Position numbers and translations under genes: made by a program
DNA from: Sphaerotilus microaerophilus
GTDB taxonomy: Bacteria > Pseudomonadota > Gammaproteobacteria > Burkholderiales > Burkholderiaceae_C
Reading direction: 5' to 3'
DNA length: 64,000 bases
NCBI RefSeq assembly: GCF_023734135.1
Contig: NZ_AP025730.1
Coordinates: forward strand, 5,332,001-5,396,000
Shown here: piece by piece, positions 46,554 through 54,733 of the stretch
Position numbering within the stretch: the stretch's first letter is position 1
Layout: every line of letters starts with the position of its first letter
The notes under the pieces: model-generated
What the model was told of the DNA's origin: nothing
Database searches by the model: none
What the model saw: only the letters and a program-made list of their open reading frames with translations

Positions 46554-48173
46554 ATGACGGAATCCCATCTGCTGCGTGACCTGGCGGTCTGGCTGCCGGC
46601 GGCGGTGCGGCTGCAGCATGTGGTCGACCACCTGAGCGGCGCCTTCGACTGCGACGCGGTGGCCCTGCTGGCGCTGGAGCCGGGCGAGCCGCCGGACTGC
46701 CTGCGCCCGCTGGCCACGGTGGGGCTGGTGCGCGATGCCCTGGGGCGGCGCTTCCGCCTGCACGAGCAGCCGCGGCTGGCGGCCATCCTGGCCAGCGCCG
46801 AGGTGGTGGCCTTTGAGCAGGGCAGCCGCCTGCCGGACCCCTACGACGGCCTGATCGACGCGCGCCAGGGCCAGCCCCTGCCGGTGCACGACTGCATGGG
46901 CATCCGCCTGATGCAGGACGATCGCCCCTGGGGTGTGCTGACGCTGGACGGCCTGACGCCCGGGCGCTTCAACGCCGCCGCCCACGCCGCGCTGCGCCAG
47001 GCCGCCCTGTGGGTGGAAGCCGCCGTGCGCGTGACCCGCCTGGAGCGCGAGAACCACGCCCTGCGCCACGGCCGCGACTGGACGGTGCGGCCCCAGGAGG
47101 ATGCCCCGGCGCTGGCCATGCCGGCCGACGCCGACTGGGAGATCACCGCGCACAGCCAGGCCATGCGCCAGCTGCTCAAGGAGAGCCGCGTGGTGGCCGA
47201 GAGCGACCTGCCGGTGCTGCTGCTGGGCGAGACCGGCGTGGGCAAGGAACTGTTCGCGCGCCGGCTGCACCGGCTCTCGCCGCGGCACGAGAAGCCGCTG
47301 GTGCAGGTCAACTGCGCCGCCCTGCCCGAGACGCTGGCGGAGAGCGAGCTGTTCGGCCATGTGCGCGGCGCCTTCTCCGGCGCCACCGGCGAGCGCGCCG
47401 GGCGGGTCGAGGCCGCACAGGGCGGCACGCTCTTCCTCGACGAGGTGGGCGAGCTGCCGCTGCCGCTGCAGGCCAAGCTGCTGCGCACGCTGCAGAACGG
47501 CGAAATCCAGCGCCTGGGCTCGGACCGCCCGCGCAAGGTGGACATCCGCATCGTCGCGGCCACCAACCGCGACCTGCGCGCGGCGGTGCGCGACGGCCAC
47601 TTCCGCGCTGACCTGTACCACCGCCTGTCGGTCTACCCGCTGCCGATCCCGCCGCTGCGCGAGCGCCGCGACGACGTGCTGCCGCTGGCCGGGCGCTTCC
47701 TGGAGCTCAATCGCGCCCGCCTGGGGCTGCGCAGCCTGCGCCTGTCCGCCGAGGCCGAGCGCGCGCTGCTGGCCTACGGCTGGCCGGGCAACGTGCGCGA
47801 ACTGGAGCACGTGATCGGCCGCGCCGCGCTGCGCGCCGCCGGCCGGCTGGAGGACCGCCACCACATCGTCACCCTGGGGCTGGACCTGCTCGGCCTCGAT
47901 CCGCTGGAGCAGCCAAGCGGGTCGCCCATGGGCACGGCAGCCGGCACGCGCGCAGCCCTGCCCGATGCTGCGGCGTCGCTGCCCGCCCACCTCGCCGCCA
48001 GCCTCACGGCCACGACCCTGAAAGAGGCCACCGACGCCGCCCAGCGCGCCTGCGTGCAGGCCGCCCTGCAGGCCTGCGACGGCAACTGGGCCGCCGCCGC
48101 ACGGCGCCTGGGCGTGGACGCGAGCAACCTGCACAAGCTGGCCCGCCGGCTGGAACTGAAGCCGCTGCGCTGA
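46554..48173 (+). CDS. norR: NorR, NO-responsive sigma-54-dependent activator
   Basis: The 539-residue protein has a GAF domain with the motifs PDPYDG (94-99) and HDC (112-114), which in E. coli NorR surround the NO-binding non-heme iron. The AAA+ domain has Walker A GETGVGK (225-231), a sigma-54 contact loop GAFSGA (272-277) with Ser instead of the usual Thr, and GGTLFLDEVGELPL. The C-terminal Fis-type HTH ends WAAAARRLGVDASNLHKLAR. The gene is divergent from the dnr-like regulator and shares its control region. Confidence 0.94.
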   Translation: MTESHLLRDLAVWLPAAVRLQHVVDHLSGAFDCDAVALLALEPGEPPDCLRPLATVGLVRDALGRRFRLHEQPRLAAILASAEVVAFEQGSRLPDPYDGLIDARQGQPLPVHDCMGIRLMQDDRPWGVLTLDGLTPGRFNAAAHAALRQAALWVEAAVRVTRLERENHALRHGRDWTVRPQEDAPALAMPADADWEITAHSQAMRQLLKESRVVAESDLPVLLLGETGVGKELFARRLHRLSPRHEKPLVQVNCAALPETLAESELFGHVRGAFSGATGERAGRVEAAQGGTLFLDEVGELPLPLQAKLLRTLQNGEIQRLGSDRPRKVDIRIVAATNRDLRAAVRDGHFRADLYHRLSVYPLPIPPLRERRDDVLPLAGRFLELNRARLGLRSLRLSAEAERALLAYGWPGNVRELEHVIGRAALRAAGRLEDRHHIVTLGLDLLGLDPLEQPSGSPMGTAAGTRAALPDAAASLPAHLAASLTATTLKEATDAAQRACVQAALQACDGNWAAAARRLGVDASNLHKLARRLELKPLR

Positions 48174-48265
48174 CCTGCCGGCACGGCGGTCCGCACGCGC
48201 CACAACGCCTGCCGAAACGCAAGCCAGCGGGCAGAGGCCTGGGGACATTCCCGGTTTAGGGACAG

Positions 48266-48287
48266 GGCGCCGATACACTTCGGCGCC
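48266..48287 (+). promoter_or_regulatory. Perfect hairpin with possible -10 between norR and ccoG
   Basis: GGCGCCGA at 48266-48273 pairs exactly with TCGGCGCC at 48280-48287 around a TACACT loop. TACACT could itself be a -10 for ccoG, with a leader of about 90 bases, but no -35 is evident. There is no T run, so it is not a normal terminator. Confidence 0.4.
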
Positions 48288-48374
48288 TCGCCAGCCCGCG
48301 CTTGCCGCGCCATGCGAGCCCCTTGCCATCGCCCTGACGCGTGCCCATCCGCGTCCCCATCCACGCCCCACTCC

Positions 48375-49829
48375 ATGACGCCACCGCCCGGCCCCGCCGC
48401 GCCCGCCACCTCGCCAGTGGCCTCGCCAGCCGCCACGACCTCCCTGTTCCAGGCAACCGCCAAGATCTACCCGCGCGCCGTCAGCGGCGTGTTCGCGCGC
48501 TGGCGCTGGATCATGGTCTGGGTCACGCAGATCATCTTCTACGGCGTGCCCTGGCTGAGCTGGAACGACCGCCAGGCGGTGCTGTTCGACCTGGAAACGC
48601 CGCGCTTCTACCTCTTCGCGCTGGTGCTGCAGCCACAGGACCTGATCTTCCTGGCCGGCCTGCTGGTGATCAGCGCGCTGGCGCTGTTCTTCTTCACCGC
48701 CGTGGCCGGGCGGCTGTGGTGCGGCTACGCCTGCCCACAGTCGGTCTACACGCACATCTTCCTGTGGATGGAGCTCAAGACCGAAGGCGACCGGCTCGCC
48801 CGCATGCGCCTGGACCAGCAGCCCTGGGGCCTGGACAAGCTGCGCCGCAAGGGCGGCAAGCACGCGGCCTGGATCGCCTTCTCGGCGGTGACCGGCTTCA
48901 CCTTCGTGGGCTACTTCCTGCCCATCCGCGAGCTGGCCATGCAGGTGGCCACGCTGGCGCTGACGCCCTGGGCCACCTTCTGGATCGTCTTCTACGGCTT
49001 TGCCACCTACGGCAACGCCGGTTGGCTGCGCGAGCAGATCTGCACCTACATGTGCCCCTATGCGCGCTTCCAGAGCACGCTGCTGGACGGTGACTCGCTG
49101 GTGATCGCCTACGACACGGCGCGCGGCGACCCGCGTGGCTCGCGCTCCAGGAAGGCCGACCCGAAGGCGCTGGGCCTGGGCTCGTGCATCGACTGCACGC
49201 TGTGCGTGCAGGTCTGCCCCACTGGCATCGACATCCGCGACGGCCTGCAGGCCGAGTGCATCGGCTGCGCCGCCTGCATCGACGCCTGCGACGACGTGAT
49301 GGACAAGATGGGCTACGCGCGCGGCCTGATCCGCTACGGTACCGGCAACGGCGTGGCCCAGGGCTGGACGCGCCAGCAGCAGCTCGCCCGGGTGATTCGC
49401 CCGCGCGTGCTGATCTACGGTGCGCTGCTGGCGGGCTCGCTGGCGGCCTTCGGCTACGGCATGGCGATGCGCCCGGTGGTGGGCATGGACGTGATCCGCG
49501 ACCGCGGCATGATGGCGCGCATCGGCGAGACCGGCCGCATCGAGAACCTCTACCGCGTGCAGCTGATGAACCGGCGCGAGACGGCCACGCCCTACCAGCT
49601 CGGCGTCGAAGGACCGAACGGCCTGAAGGGGCTGAACGGCCTGGCGCTGGACGAGCCGCAGGTCTGGACCCTGCAGCCCGGCGAGGTGCGCTCCTACACC
49701 GTGCGGCTGTCGCTGCCCGCCGAGGCCGCTGCCACCCCAGGCGCCCACCCCGTCACGCTGACGCTGGCCAGCCCGGGGGTGCAGGGTATCGCCGTGCGCG
49801 AGGCCACCACCTTCCTCGTGCCGCGCTGA
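48375..49829 (+). CDS. ccoG: CcoG (FixG/RdxA), cytochrome c oxidase accessory protein
   Basis: The 484-residue protein has membrane helices, the CGYACPQSVYTHIFLWME and ICTYMCPYARFQSTL motifs, two 4Fe-4S clusters (CIDCTLCVQVCPTGIDIRDG and CIGCAACIDACD), and a C-terminal Ig-like domain (RSYTVRLSLPA). CcoG reduces copper for assembly of cbb3-type oxidase and is typical of micro-oxic and denitrifying bacteria. No ccoNOQP genes are in the window. ATG 48375 is used; no strong ribosome site is seen. Confidence 0.93.
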   Translation: MTPPPGPAAPATSPVASPAATTSLFQATAKIYPRAVSGVFARWRWIMVWVTQIIFYGVPWLSWNDRQAVLFDLETPRFYLFALVLQPQDLIFLAGLLVISALALFFFTAVAGRLWCGYACPQSVYTHIFLWMELKTEGDRLARMRLDQQPWGLDKLRRKGGKHAAWIAFSAVTGFTFVGYFLPIRELAMQVATLALTPWATFWIVFYGFATYGNAGWLREQICTYMCPYARFQSTLLDGDSLVIAYDTARGDPRGSRSRKADPKALGLGSCIDCTLCVQVCPTGIDIRDGLQAECIGCAACIDACDDVMDKMGYARGLIRYGTGNGVAQGWTRQQQLARVIRPRVLIYGALLAGSLAAFGYGMAMRPVVGMDVIRDRGMMARIGETGRIENLYRVQLMNRRETATPYQLGVEGPNGLKGLNGLALDEPQVWTLQPGEVRSYTVRLSLPAEAAATPGAHPVTLTLASPGVQGIAVREATTFLVPR

Positions 49830-49868
49830 ATCTGCTCGGGAACACGCGGCCAGGCACCCGCCGGCCGA

Positions 49869-51077
49869 TCAGCCCGCCTGCGCCCGGTACAGCGCGGCCA
49901 CCAGGTCCGACTGCGTGACCATGCCGACCAGCCGCCGCTCGGCGTCCACCACCGGCACGTGGTGCAGGCCCAGGTCGGACAGCCGCGGCACCAGCTCCAC
50001 CACCACCGCATCGCTGGCCACGGTGTGGACCGGGTGGGCCATGATCTGGCCGACCACCTCCGGCTTGTCCGAACTGGGCCCAGGGGTGGCGTTCAACAGG
50101 CGCCGCACCCGCTCGCCGAAACTGCGCGGGTCGCGCGGGTCGAGCCTTGCCTGCTTGATGAAATCGATCAGCGTGACGATGCCGATCACCCGGCGCGCCC
50201 GGTCCACCACCGGCAGCGCCTTGATGCGGTGAACGTACAGCAGTTGCCAGGCCTCCTCCAGCGGGGTGCCGAACTCGGCGGTCACCAGGTCGCGAGACAT
50301 GATGTCCACGCATCGCACGCTGCCGAAGCGGCGCTGCCAGGCCTGTGCCTGGGCTTGGCGCAGCAGGTCCTCCAGTGCGTCGCGGTCGATGTCGACCAAC
50401 TGGTTGAAATCGCGCAGCGCGGCATCCAGGTCGGCTCGCGTCAGGCCGATGCGGTCCTGCGGTGCGGCGTCGCGGGTCTGGTGCCGGTTGTCGTGGACCG
50501 GCGGCGTGTGCGCGCGTTGCGGCGCCGTGGCACGGCGATAGAGCTTGGCCACCGCGACCAGCAGGGCGGCATTCAACCCGACGGGCACGAAGGCGAAGCC
50601 CCAGCCCAGCGCATGCACCGTTGGCCCGCCCAGCACGGCCACCAGGGCGGTGCCGCCACCCGGCGGGTGCACGCAGCGCAGCGGGAACATCAGCAGCAGC
50701 GCCAGGCCCACCGCCGCCGCGGCCGCAGCCGGCCCGGCGCCCCAGGCCTGGTACACGGCGGTGCCCACCAGCGCTGCGACCACGTTGCCGGCCAGCGCCG
50801 GCCAGGCCTGCGCCAACGGGCTGCTGGGCACCGCGAAGAGCAGCACCGCGGATGCGCCCATCGGCGCCGCCAGCCAGAGGGCGCCACCCTGCCCCCCCAG
50901 CAACCACCAGCCCACGCTGCCCGATACGCCCACGCCCAGTGCCGCGCCGAGGCTGTCGCGCAGCCGCTCGCGCCAATCGACGGTCTGGCGCTGCAGGCCG
51001 AGGCGCTGCCACCATCGCAGGCGGCGCTCAGAAGCGGCCGTTTGGGCAGGCATGGGCGGCTGGTGCGAAGACGTCAT
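49869..51077 (-). CDS. HPP family membrane protein with C-terminal CBS pair
   Basis: The 402-residue protein has four membrane helices of the HPP family, including CVHPPGGGTALVAVLGGP, then a linker and two CBS domains (CVDIMSRDLVTAEFGTPL; QIMAHPVHTVASDAVVVEL), which usually bind adenine nucleotides. Some HPP proteins (plants, cyanobacteria) move nitrite; given the nitrate cluster here, a nitrite or anion role for this one is a guess. It is the last gene of the long minus-strand block, 58 bases from ubiT. Confidence 0.85.
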   Translation of the reverse strand: MTSSHQPPMPAQTAASERRLRWWQRLGLQRQTVDWRERLRDSLGAALGVGVSGSVGWWLLGGQGGALWLAAPMGASAVLLFAVPSSPLAQAWPALAGNVVAALVGTAVYQAWGAGPAAAAAAVGLALLLMFPLRCVHPPGGGTALVAVLGGPTVHALGWGFAFVPVGLNAALLVAVAKLYRRATAPQRAHTPPVHDNRHQTRDAAPQDRIGLTRADLDAALRDFNQLVDIDRDALEDLLRQAQAQAWQRRFGSVRCVDIMSRDLVTAEFGTPLEEAWQLLYVHRIKALPVVDRARRVIGIVTLIDFIKQARLDPRDPRSFGERVRRLLNATPGPSSDKPEVVGQIMAHPVHTVASDAVVVELVPRLSDLGLHHVPVVDAERRLVGMVTQSDLVAALYRAQAG

Positions 51078-51135
51078 GCGCGATTCTTGCACCAACAAGG
51101 TGCGTCGCGCCTGGATGAGCCTGCGTGCCCCGGCG

Positions 51136-51630
51136 TCAATTCGAGCCGCGCTCCCAGAGCGGGCCGATCGCGTCGAGCGAGTTCTTGAGCACCAGGCCGA
51201 GCTCGGTGTCACCCTCCATCACCAGCTCGCGCTCGAAGAAGAGCCGGTCCGGATCCTCCTCGCCACGCGCCAGCCGCAGGAAGCCGCCCGCGGTGGCCCG
51301 GATGCACAGCGCACACTCGCCCTGCTCGGCCGCTGCCGAGAAACCACCCGGCCCGAGCAACAGGCGCACGCGCAGGCCGAAGTCGCTGACATGCAGCGCC
51401 ACAATGCGGCCCTGCAGCGCGCGCCGTGCATCGTCAGGCAGCCGGTGCAGCAGCCAGCGGTTCAGCGCCAGCGCGGCCAGTGTGGAAGGCGGCGCGCTCG
51501 GCAGGTGCTCGACCAGGTCACAGATCCGGCGGTGAATCGCCCCCAGTGCCACGGGCAGGCCGGGCGGCAGCGGGCGTGTGGCGGCACCGGCGAGGGGCAC
51601 CGAAAGGGATGTGGCGGGCATCGGGTTCAT
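51136..51630 (-). CDS. ubiT: UbiT, SCP2-domain factor of O2-independent ubiquinone synthesis
   Basis: The 164-residue protein has the SCP2 lipid-binding fold: ALNRWLLHRLPDDARRALQG, RIVALHVSDFGLRVRLLLG, and GGFLRLARGEEDPDRLFFER. It matches YhbT (UbiT), which binds prenylated ubiquinone intermediates. Its ATG at 51630 overlaps the ubiV stop (ATGA), so the three genes ubiU-ubiV-ubiT are coupled in this order. Confidence 0.85.
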   Translation of the reverse strand: MNPMPATSLSVPLAGAATRPLPPGLPVALGAIHRRICDLVEHLPSAPPSTLAALALNRWLLHRLPDDARRALQGRIVALHVSDFGLRVRLLLGPGGFSAAAEQGECALCIRATAGGFLRLARGEEDPDRLFFERELVMEGDTELGLVLKNSLDAIGPLWERGSN

Positions 51631-52616
51631 GCGGTGACACTCCATTCCATCCCGGCTCGGCGCCGGGCGTATCCATTGGCAAAGGGCCCGGGCACGCCGA
51701 GTGCGGCCCAGCTCGCCAGGCGCTCGGCCGCCTTGGCCCCCTGGTTGGCCACGGCGTGGAAGTCCTCCACCACCCGGGCAAAGCCACGCGCACAGGGCGA
51801 CAGCCGCAGGCGGCTCACCCCGGCGGCGCGCAGCGCCTCGCGCTCGCCGAGCAGGCACTGCACCGCGGCCGACTGGGTCTGCGTGCCGTTGAGCACCAGG
51901 AAGGCCCGCGCCTCGCTGGTGTCCATCGCCAGGCCGTCCGGATCCTCGATGCAGCGGAAGCCGCACTGATCCTTGGGCAGGTGGTGGTGGCGCGCTGTGA
52001 AGCAACGCGCCGAAAAGGCCAGCGGCACCCGGCCGAAGGCCCAGGCCTCGGTCTGGACGGGCGCGCCCGCCGGGGTGCACACCGGGTCGGCGGCCGGATT
52101 GATGGCAGCGATGTCGTCCAGCGGCAGCTCCACCGGCGCCACCCAGCGGCCCAGGCCCATCCCGGCGCCCAGCGCGGCGTGCTCGACCAGCGCGGCGCGG
52201 CTGTAGATGTTCAGGTGCGGCCCCAGCACCAGCGGCACGCGCTCGGCCAGCAGGTGCAGCGCGGAGGCGTCGGCCGCCTCGACGGCGAAATCGGTCTGCT
52301 CGGCCTGGCGCTCCAGCAGGCGCAGGTCGGCCTCGGTCTCGATCAGCGCCTGGGCGGCCAGCACCACCGTCTTGCCGGCGGCGGCCAGGTCGGCCCCCAG
52401 CGCCAGCCAGTCCGGCAGGCGCAGCTCGCGCCGGCGCGCGCAGACCACCTCGCCGATCACGATGGTGTCGGCCGGCGTCTCGACCGCCTCGGCGTAGAAG
52501 TCCATCAGCGCCTGGCGCGGCCAGTGGTAGAGCACCGGGCCGATGGTCAGGCCGAAGCGGCCCGGCTCGGCAGGGGCGTCGGTGCCCGCAAGGGAAGCGG
52601 AGGTCGGCATGTTCAT
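51627..52616 (-). CDS. ubiV: UbiV, U32-family protein of O2-independent ubiquinone hydroxylation
   Basis: The 329-residue protein has LTIGPVLYHWPRQALMDFY, an early Cys (VVCARRREL) and the C-x13-C-x3-C group in ARCFTARHHHLPKDQCGFRC, which fit the 4Fe-4S ligands of E. coli UbiV (C39, C180, C193, C197). UbiU and UbiV together hydroxylate the ring using prephenate instead of oxygen. ATG 52616 overlaps the ubiU stop (ATGA); ATG 52610 is also possible. Confidence 0.88.
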   Translation of the reverse strand: MNMPTSASLAGTDAPAEPGRFGLTIGPVLYHWPRQALMDFYAEAVETPADTIVIGEVVCARRRELRLPDWLALGADLAAAGKTVVLAAQALIETEADLRLLERQAEQTDFAVEAADASALHLLAERVPLVLGPHLNIYSRAALVEHAALGAGMGLGRWVAPVELPLDDIAAINPAADPVCTPAGAPVQTEAWAFGRVPLAFSARCFTARHHHLPKDQCGFRCIEDPDGLAMDTSEARAFLVLNGTQTQSAAVQCLLGEREALRAAGVSRLRLSPCARGFARVVEDFHAVANQGAKAAERLASWAALGVPGPFANGYARRRAGMEWSVTA

Positions 52617-53626
52617 CGCCAGGGTCGGTCGTAGGCGCCGAGGGTGTGTTGCTGGCCCTCGGCGTGGCGCGCCAGGGTGTGGCTCCATTCCGGCGCCACC
52701 TGGTAGCGCTCGGGCGCGACAGCCGCGCGGTCAATGGCGGCACGCCAGACGCGCGTGACCTGCTCGACGTAGGCCGCACTGCGCTGGCGGCCCTCGATCT
52801 TGATGGCCGCCACGCCCATGCCGATCAGCTGCGGCAGCACATCCAGGGTGTTCAGGCTGGTCGGCTCCTCCAGCGCGTACCCGCGCCGGCCGTCGACCAC
52901 GAAGCGGCCCTTGCACAGCGTCGGGTAGCCACGCGCCTCGTCCGGGGCGTAGACGTCGATCAGCACGTCGTTCAGGCGGGCCTGCACGCCGCGGGCGTCC
53001 TCGCTCCAGCGCACCGCCGAGGCGGGCGAGCAGACCCCGGCGTTGTTGGGCGAGCAGCCGGTGGCCCAGGAGGACAGCGCGCAGCGGCCCTCGACCATCA
53101 CGCACAGGCTGCCGAAGCCGAACACCTCGATGTCCACCTCGGTGCGCTCGATCACCTGCGCCACCTGCTGCAGCGTCAGCACGCGCGGCAGCACGGCGCG
53201 CTGGATGCCGTAGCGCTCACGGTAGAACTCGATCGCCGCGTGGCTGGTGGCCGAGGCCTGCACCGACAGGTGCAGGCGCAGCTGCGGGTGCCGGCGGCGG
53301 CACCAGGCCATCACCGCGGTGTCGGCCACGATCAGCGCATCCGCGCCCAGCGCCACCGCCTTGTCCGCAGCTCGAAACCAGGGCGAGGGGTCGCGCGCCG
53401 CAGCAAAGGTGTTCAGCGCCATCAGCACCTGGGCGCCACGGGCATGGGCATGGGCCACGCCGGCCTGCACCTGGGCGTCGTCGAAGTTCAGGCCGGCGAA
53501 GTTGCGCGCATTGGTGGCGTCCTTCAGGCCGAGGTAAACGGCGTCGGCGCCAGCATCCACGGCGCACTGCAGGGCGCGCAGGGAGCCGGCCGGGCAGACC
53601 AGCTGGGGTTTGCGGGGTGGGGACAT
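52613..53626 (-). CDS. ubiU: UbiU, U32-family protein of O2-independent ubiquinone hydroxylation
   Basis: The 337-residue protein has QLVCPAGSLRALQCAVDAGA, DAVYLGLKDATNARNF, and the cluster-binding cysteines in EGRCALSSWATGC, NNAGVC and TLCKGRF, as in UbiU. GVAAIKIEGRQRSAAYV is the U32 signature. It forms a heterodimer with UbiV. It is the first gene of the ubiUVT group; the 194 bases before it include only an imperfect FNR-like site. Confidence 0.9.
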   Translation of the reverse strand: MSPPRKPQLVCPAGSLRALQCAVDAGADAVYLGLKDATNARNFAGLNFDDAQVQAGVAHAHARGAQVLMALNTFAAARDPSPWFRAADKAVALGADALIVADTAVMAWCRRRHPQLRLHLSVQASATSHAAIEFYRERYGIQRAVLPRVLTLQQVAQVIERTEVDIEVFGFGSLCVMVEGRCALSSWATGCSPNNAGVCSPASAVRWSEDARGVQARLNDVLIDVYAPDEARGYPTLCKGRFVVDGRRGYALEEPTSLNTLDVLPQLIGMGVAAIKIEGRQRSAAYVEQVTRVWRAAIDRAAVAPERYQVAPEWSHTLARHAEGQQHTLGAYDRPWR

Positions 53627-53820
53627 GATGAGTCGGACGTTGACCCGGGCGGGCCGGCACGAGGCCACAGCCGTGGCACACGGAGGACGCACACCGGAGG
53701 ACAGCAGTCCCCCCGATGCGGTCCATCCAGAAGGTGAGCGGGATTCTGGGTGGCGCGCAACGTGTGGATTTGCGGCGGGTCAACTCCCGCCTCGCCGACC
53801 GGCGGCGCGCTTGCGCAAGC

Positions 53821-54699
53821 TCAACCCGGCGACGCCCCGACGCGACGACGTGCCGAAAAGGACTGGCGAGCGCTGACGCTCCCCACGGATGGCCAGGCAA
53901 TGCAACCCAGCGCGTCGACATCCAGCACGGTCAGCGCATAGCCCTCCACCTGCACGATGCCGGCATCGGACAGCTTTCGCAGTGCGCGCGAGAAGGTCTC
54001 CGAGGTGGTTCCCAATTGCGCGGCGATCGACTGCTTCAGTTCGGTCAGCACCAGCCGCAACGGCTGGTCGTTGCCACGCGCCTCCAGGCGGCGCAGCAAC
54101 CAACGGGCCAGGCGCGCCGGCACGTCGGCGGTCACGACGTCGTGCAGCGTGTCGCTGAGGCTTCGCACCCTCGTGGCGAGCAGCCTGCCGACGGCCTGCA
54201 TGAGGGCGAGATCCTGGGCGCAGGCCTGGTGGAGCGCACTGACCGGCACCGCCAGCAGTTCGACGGGGGTACGGCACTGGGCCGCCTCGATCCAGGCCGC
54301 CGGCGCAGCCATGGCGCCGGCAACGTCCAGCCACTCTCCCGGGCCGATCAGGCGCTTCTCGGCAAAGAGGTCCTGCTCGGTCTGCCAGCCCAGTGCAATG
54401 CGCCCACGGCGCAGCAGCCACCAGGCGGGCACGGGCGCAGCCGGACTGGAGAGTTGGAGCGGACCGATCGGGTGGCGCACCACCAGGCTGTTCGTGCGCA
54501 GGGTGTCGAGCGACACCTCGGCAGGTTCGGCCGGGTCGAAGGCCCGGCGCAGCAGGGCGATGTCGGCTTCACCCTGCGCATTGCGGCGCCCCCCGGTGCC
54601 GACCGTCGTGGCAGGCGGCTGCGCCAGGGGAAGGCAGGCCATTGCCCGCAGACCGGAACGAGCCTCAGCGGCTGCGGCGGGAAAGGCAAAGGGTTGCAT
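53821..54699 (-). CDS. Second Crp/Fnr family regulator (paralog of the 45495 gene)
   Basis: The 292-residue protein shares most motifs with the regulator at 45495: WWLLRRGRIALGWQTEQ, LIGPGEWLDVAGAM, SLSDTLHDVVTADVPARLAR and LGTTSETFSRALRKL. It lacks the N-terminal Cys cluster of FNR and the Gly-rich hinge insert of its paralog. It lies 34 bases after the PPIase gene and may be the last gene of the nar operon, giving feedback, or control ubiUVT next to it. Confidence 0.87.
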   Translation of the reverse strand: MQPFAFPAAAAEARSGLRAMACLPLAQPPATTVGTGGRRNAQGEADIALLRRAFDPAEPAEVSLDTLRTNSLVVRHPIGPLQLSSPAAPVPAWWLLRRGRIALGWQTEQDLFAEKRLIGPGEWLDVAGAMAAPAAWIEAAQCRTPVELLAVPVSALHQACAQDLALMQAVGRLLATRVRSLSDTLHDVVTADVPARLARWLLRRLEARGNDQPLRLVLTELKQSIAAQLGTTSETFSRALRKLSDAGIVQVEGYALTVLDVDALGCIAWPSVGSVSARQSFSARRRVGASPG

Positions 54700-54733
54700 C
54701 GTCGCTCCGATCCTTCAATCTGTTGGGCAAGAC

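Noticed and set aside
46530..49748. A 1072-codon minus-strand open frame across norR and ccoG
   Set aside because: It runs antisense to two clear genes and crosses the intergenic region between them; composition is typical of a GC-rich shadow frame.
51089..51103. GCACC-N5-GGTGC hairpin before the HPP-CBS gene as a riboswitch or attenuator
   Set aside because: Only five pairs and no alternative pairing or T run visible.
53770..53783. FNR-like site TTGCG-GCGG-GTCAA upstream of ubiU
   Set aside because: The outer TTG and TCAA fit but the left half has CG in place of AT, and its centre is 150 bases from the ubiU ATG. Too weak to list as a site.
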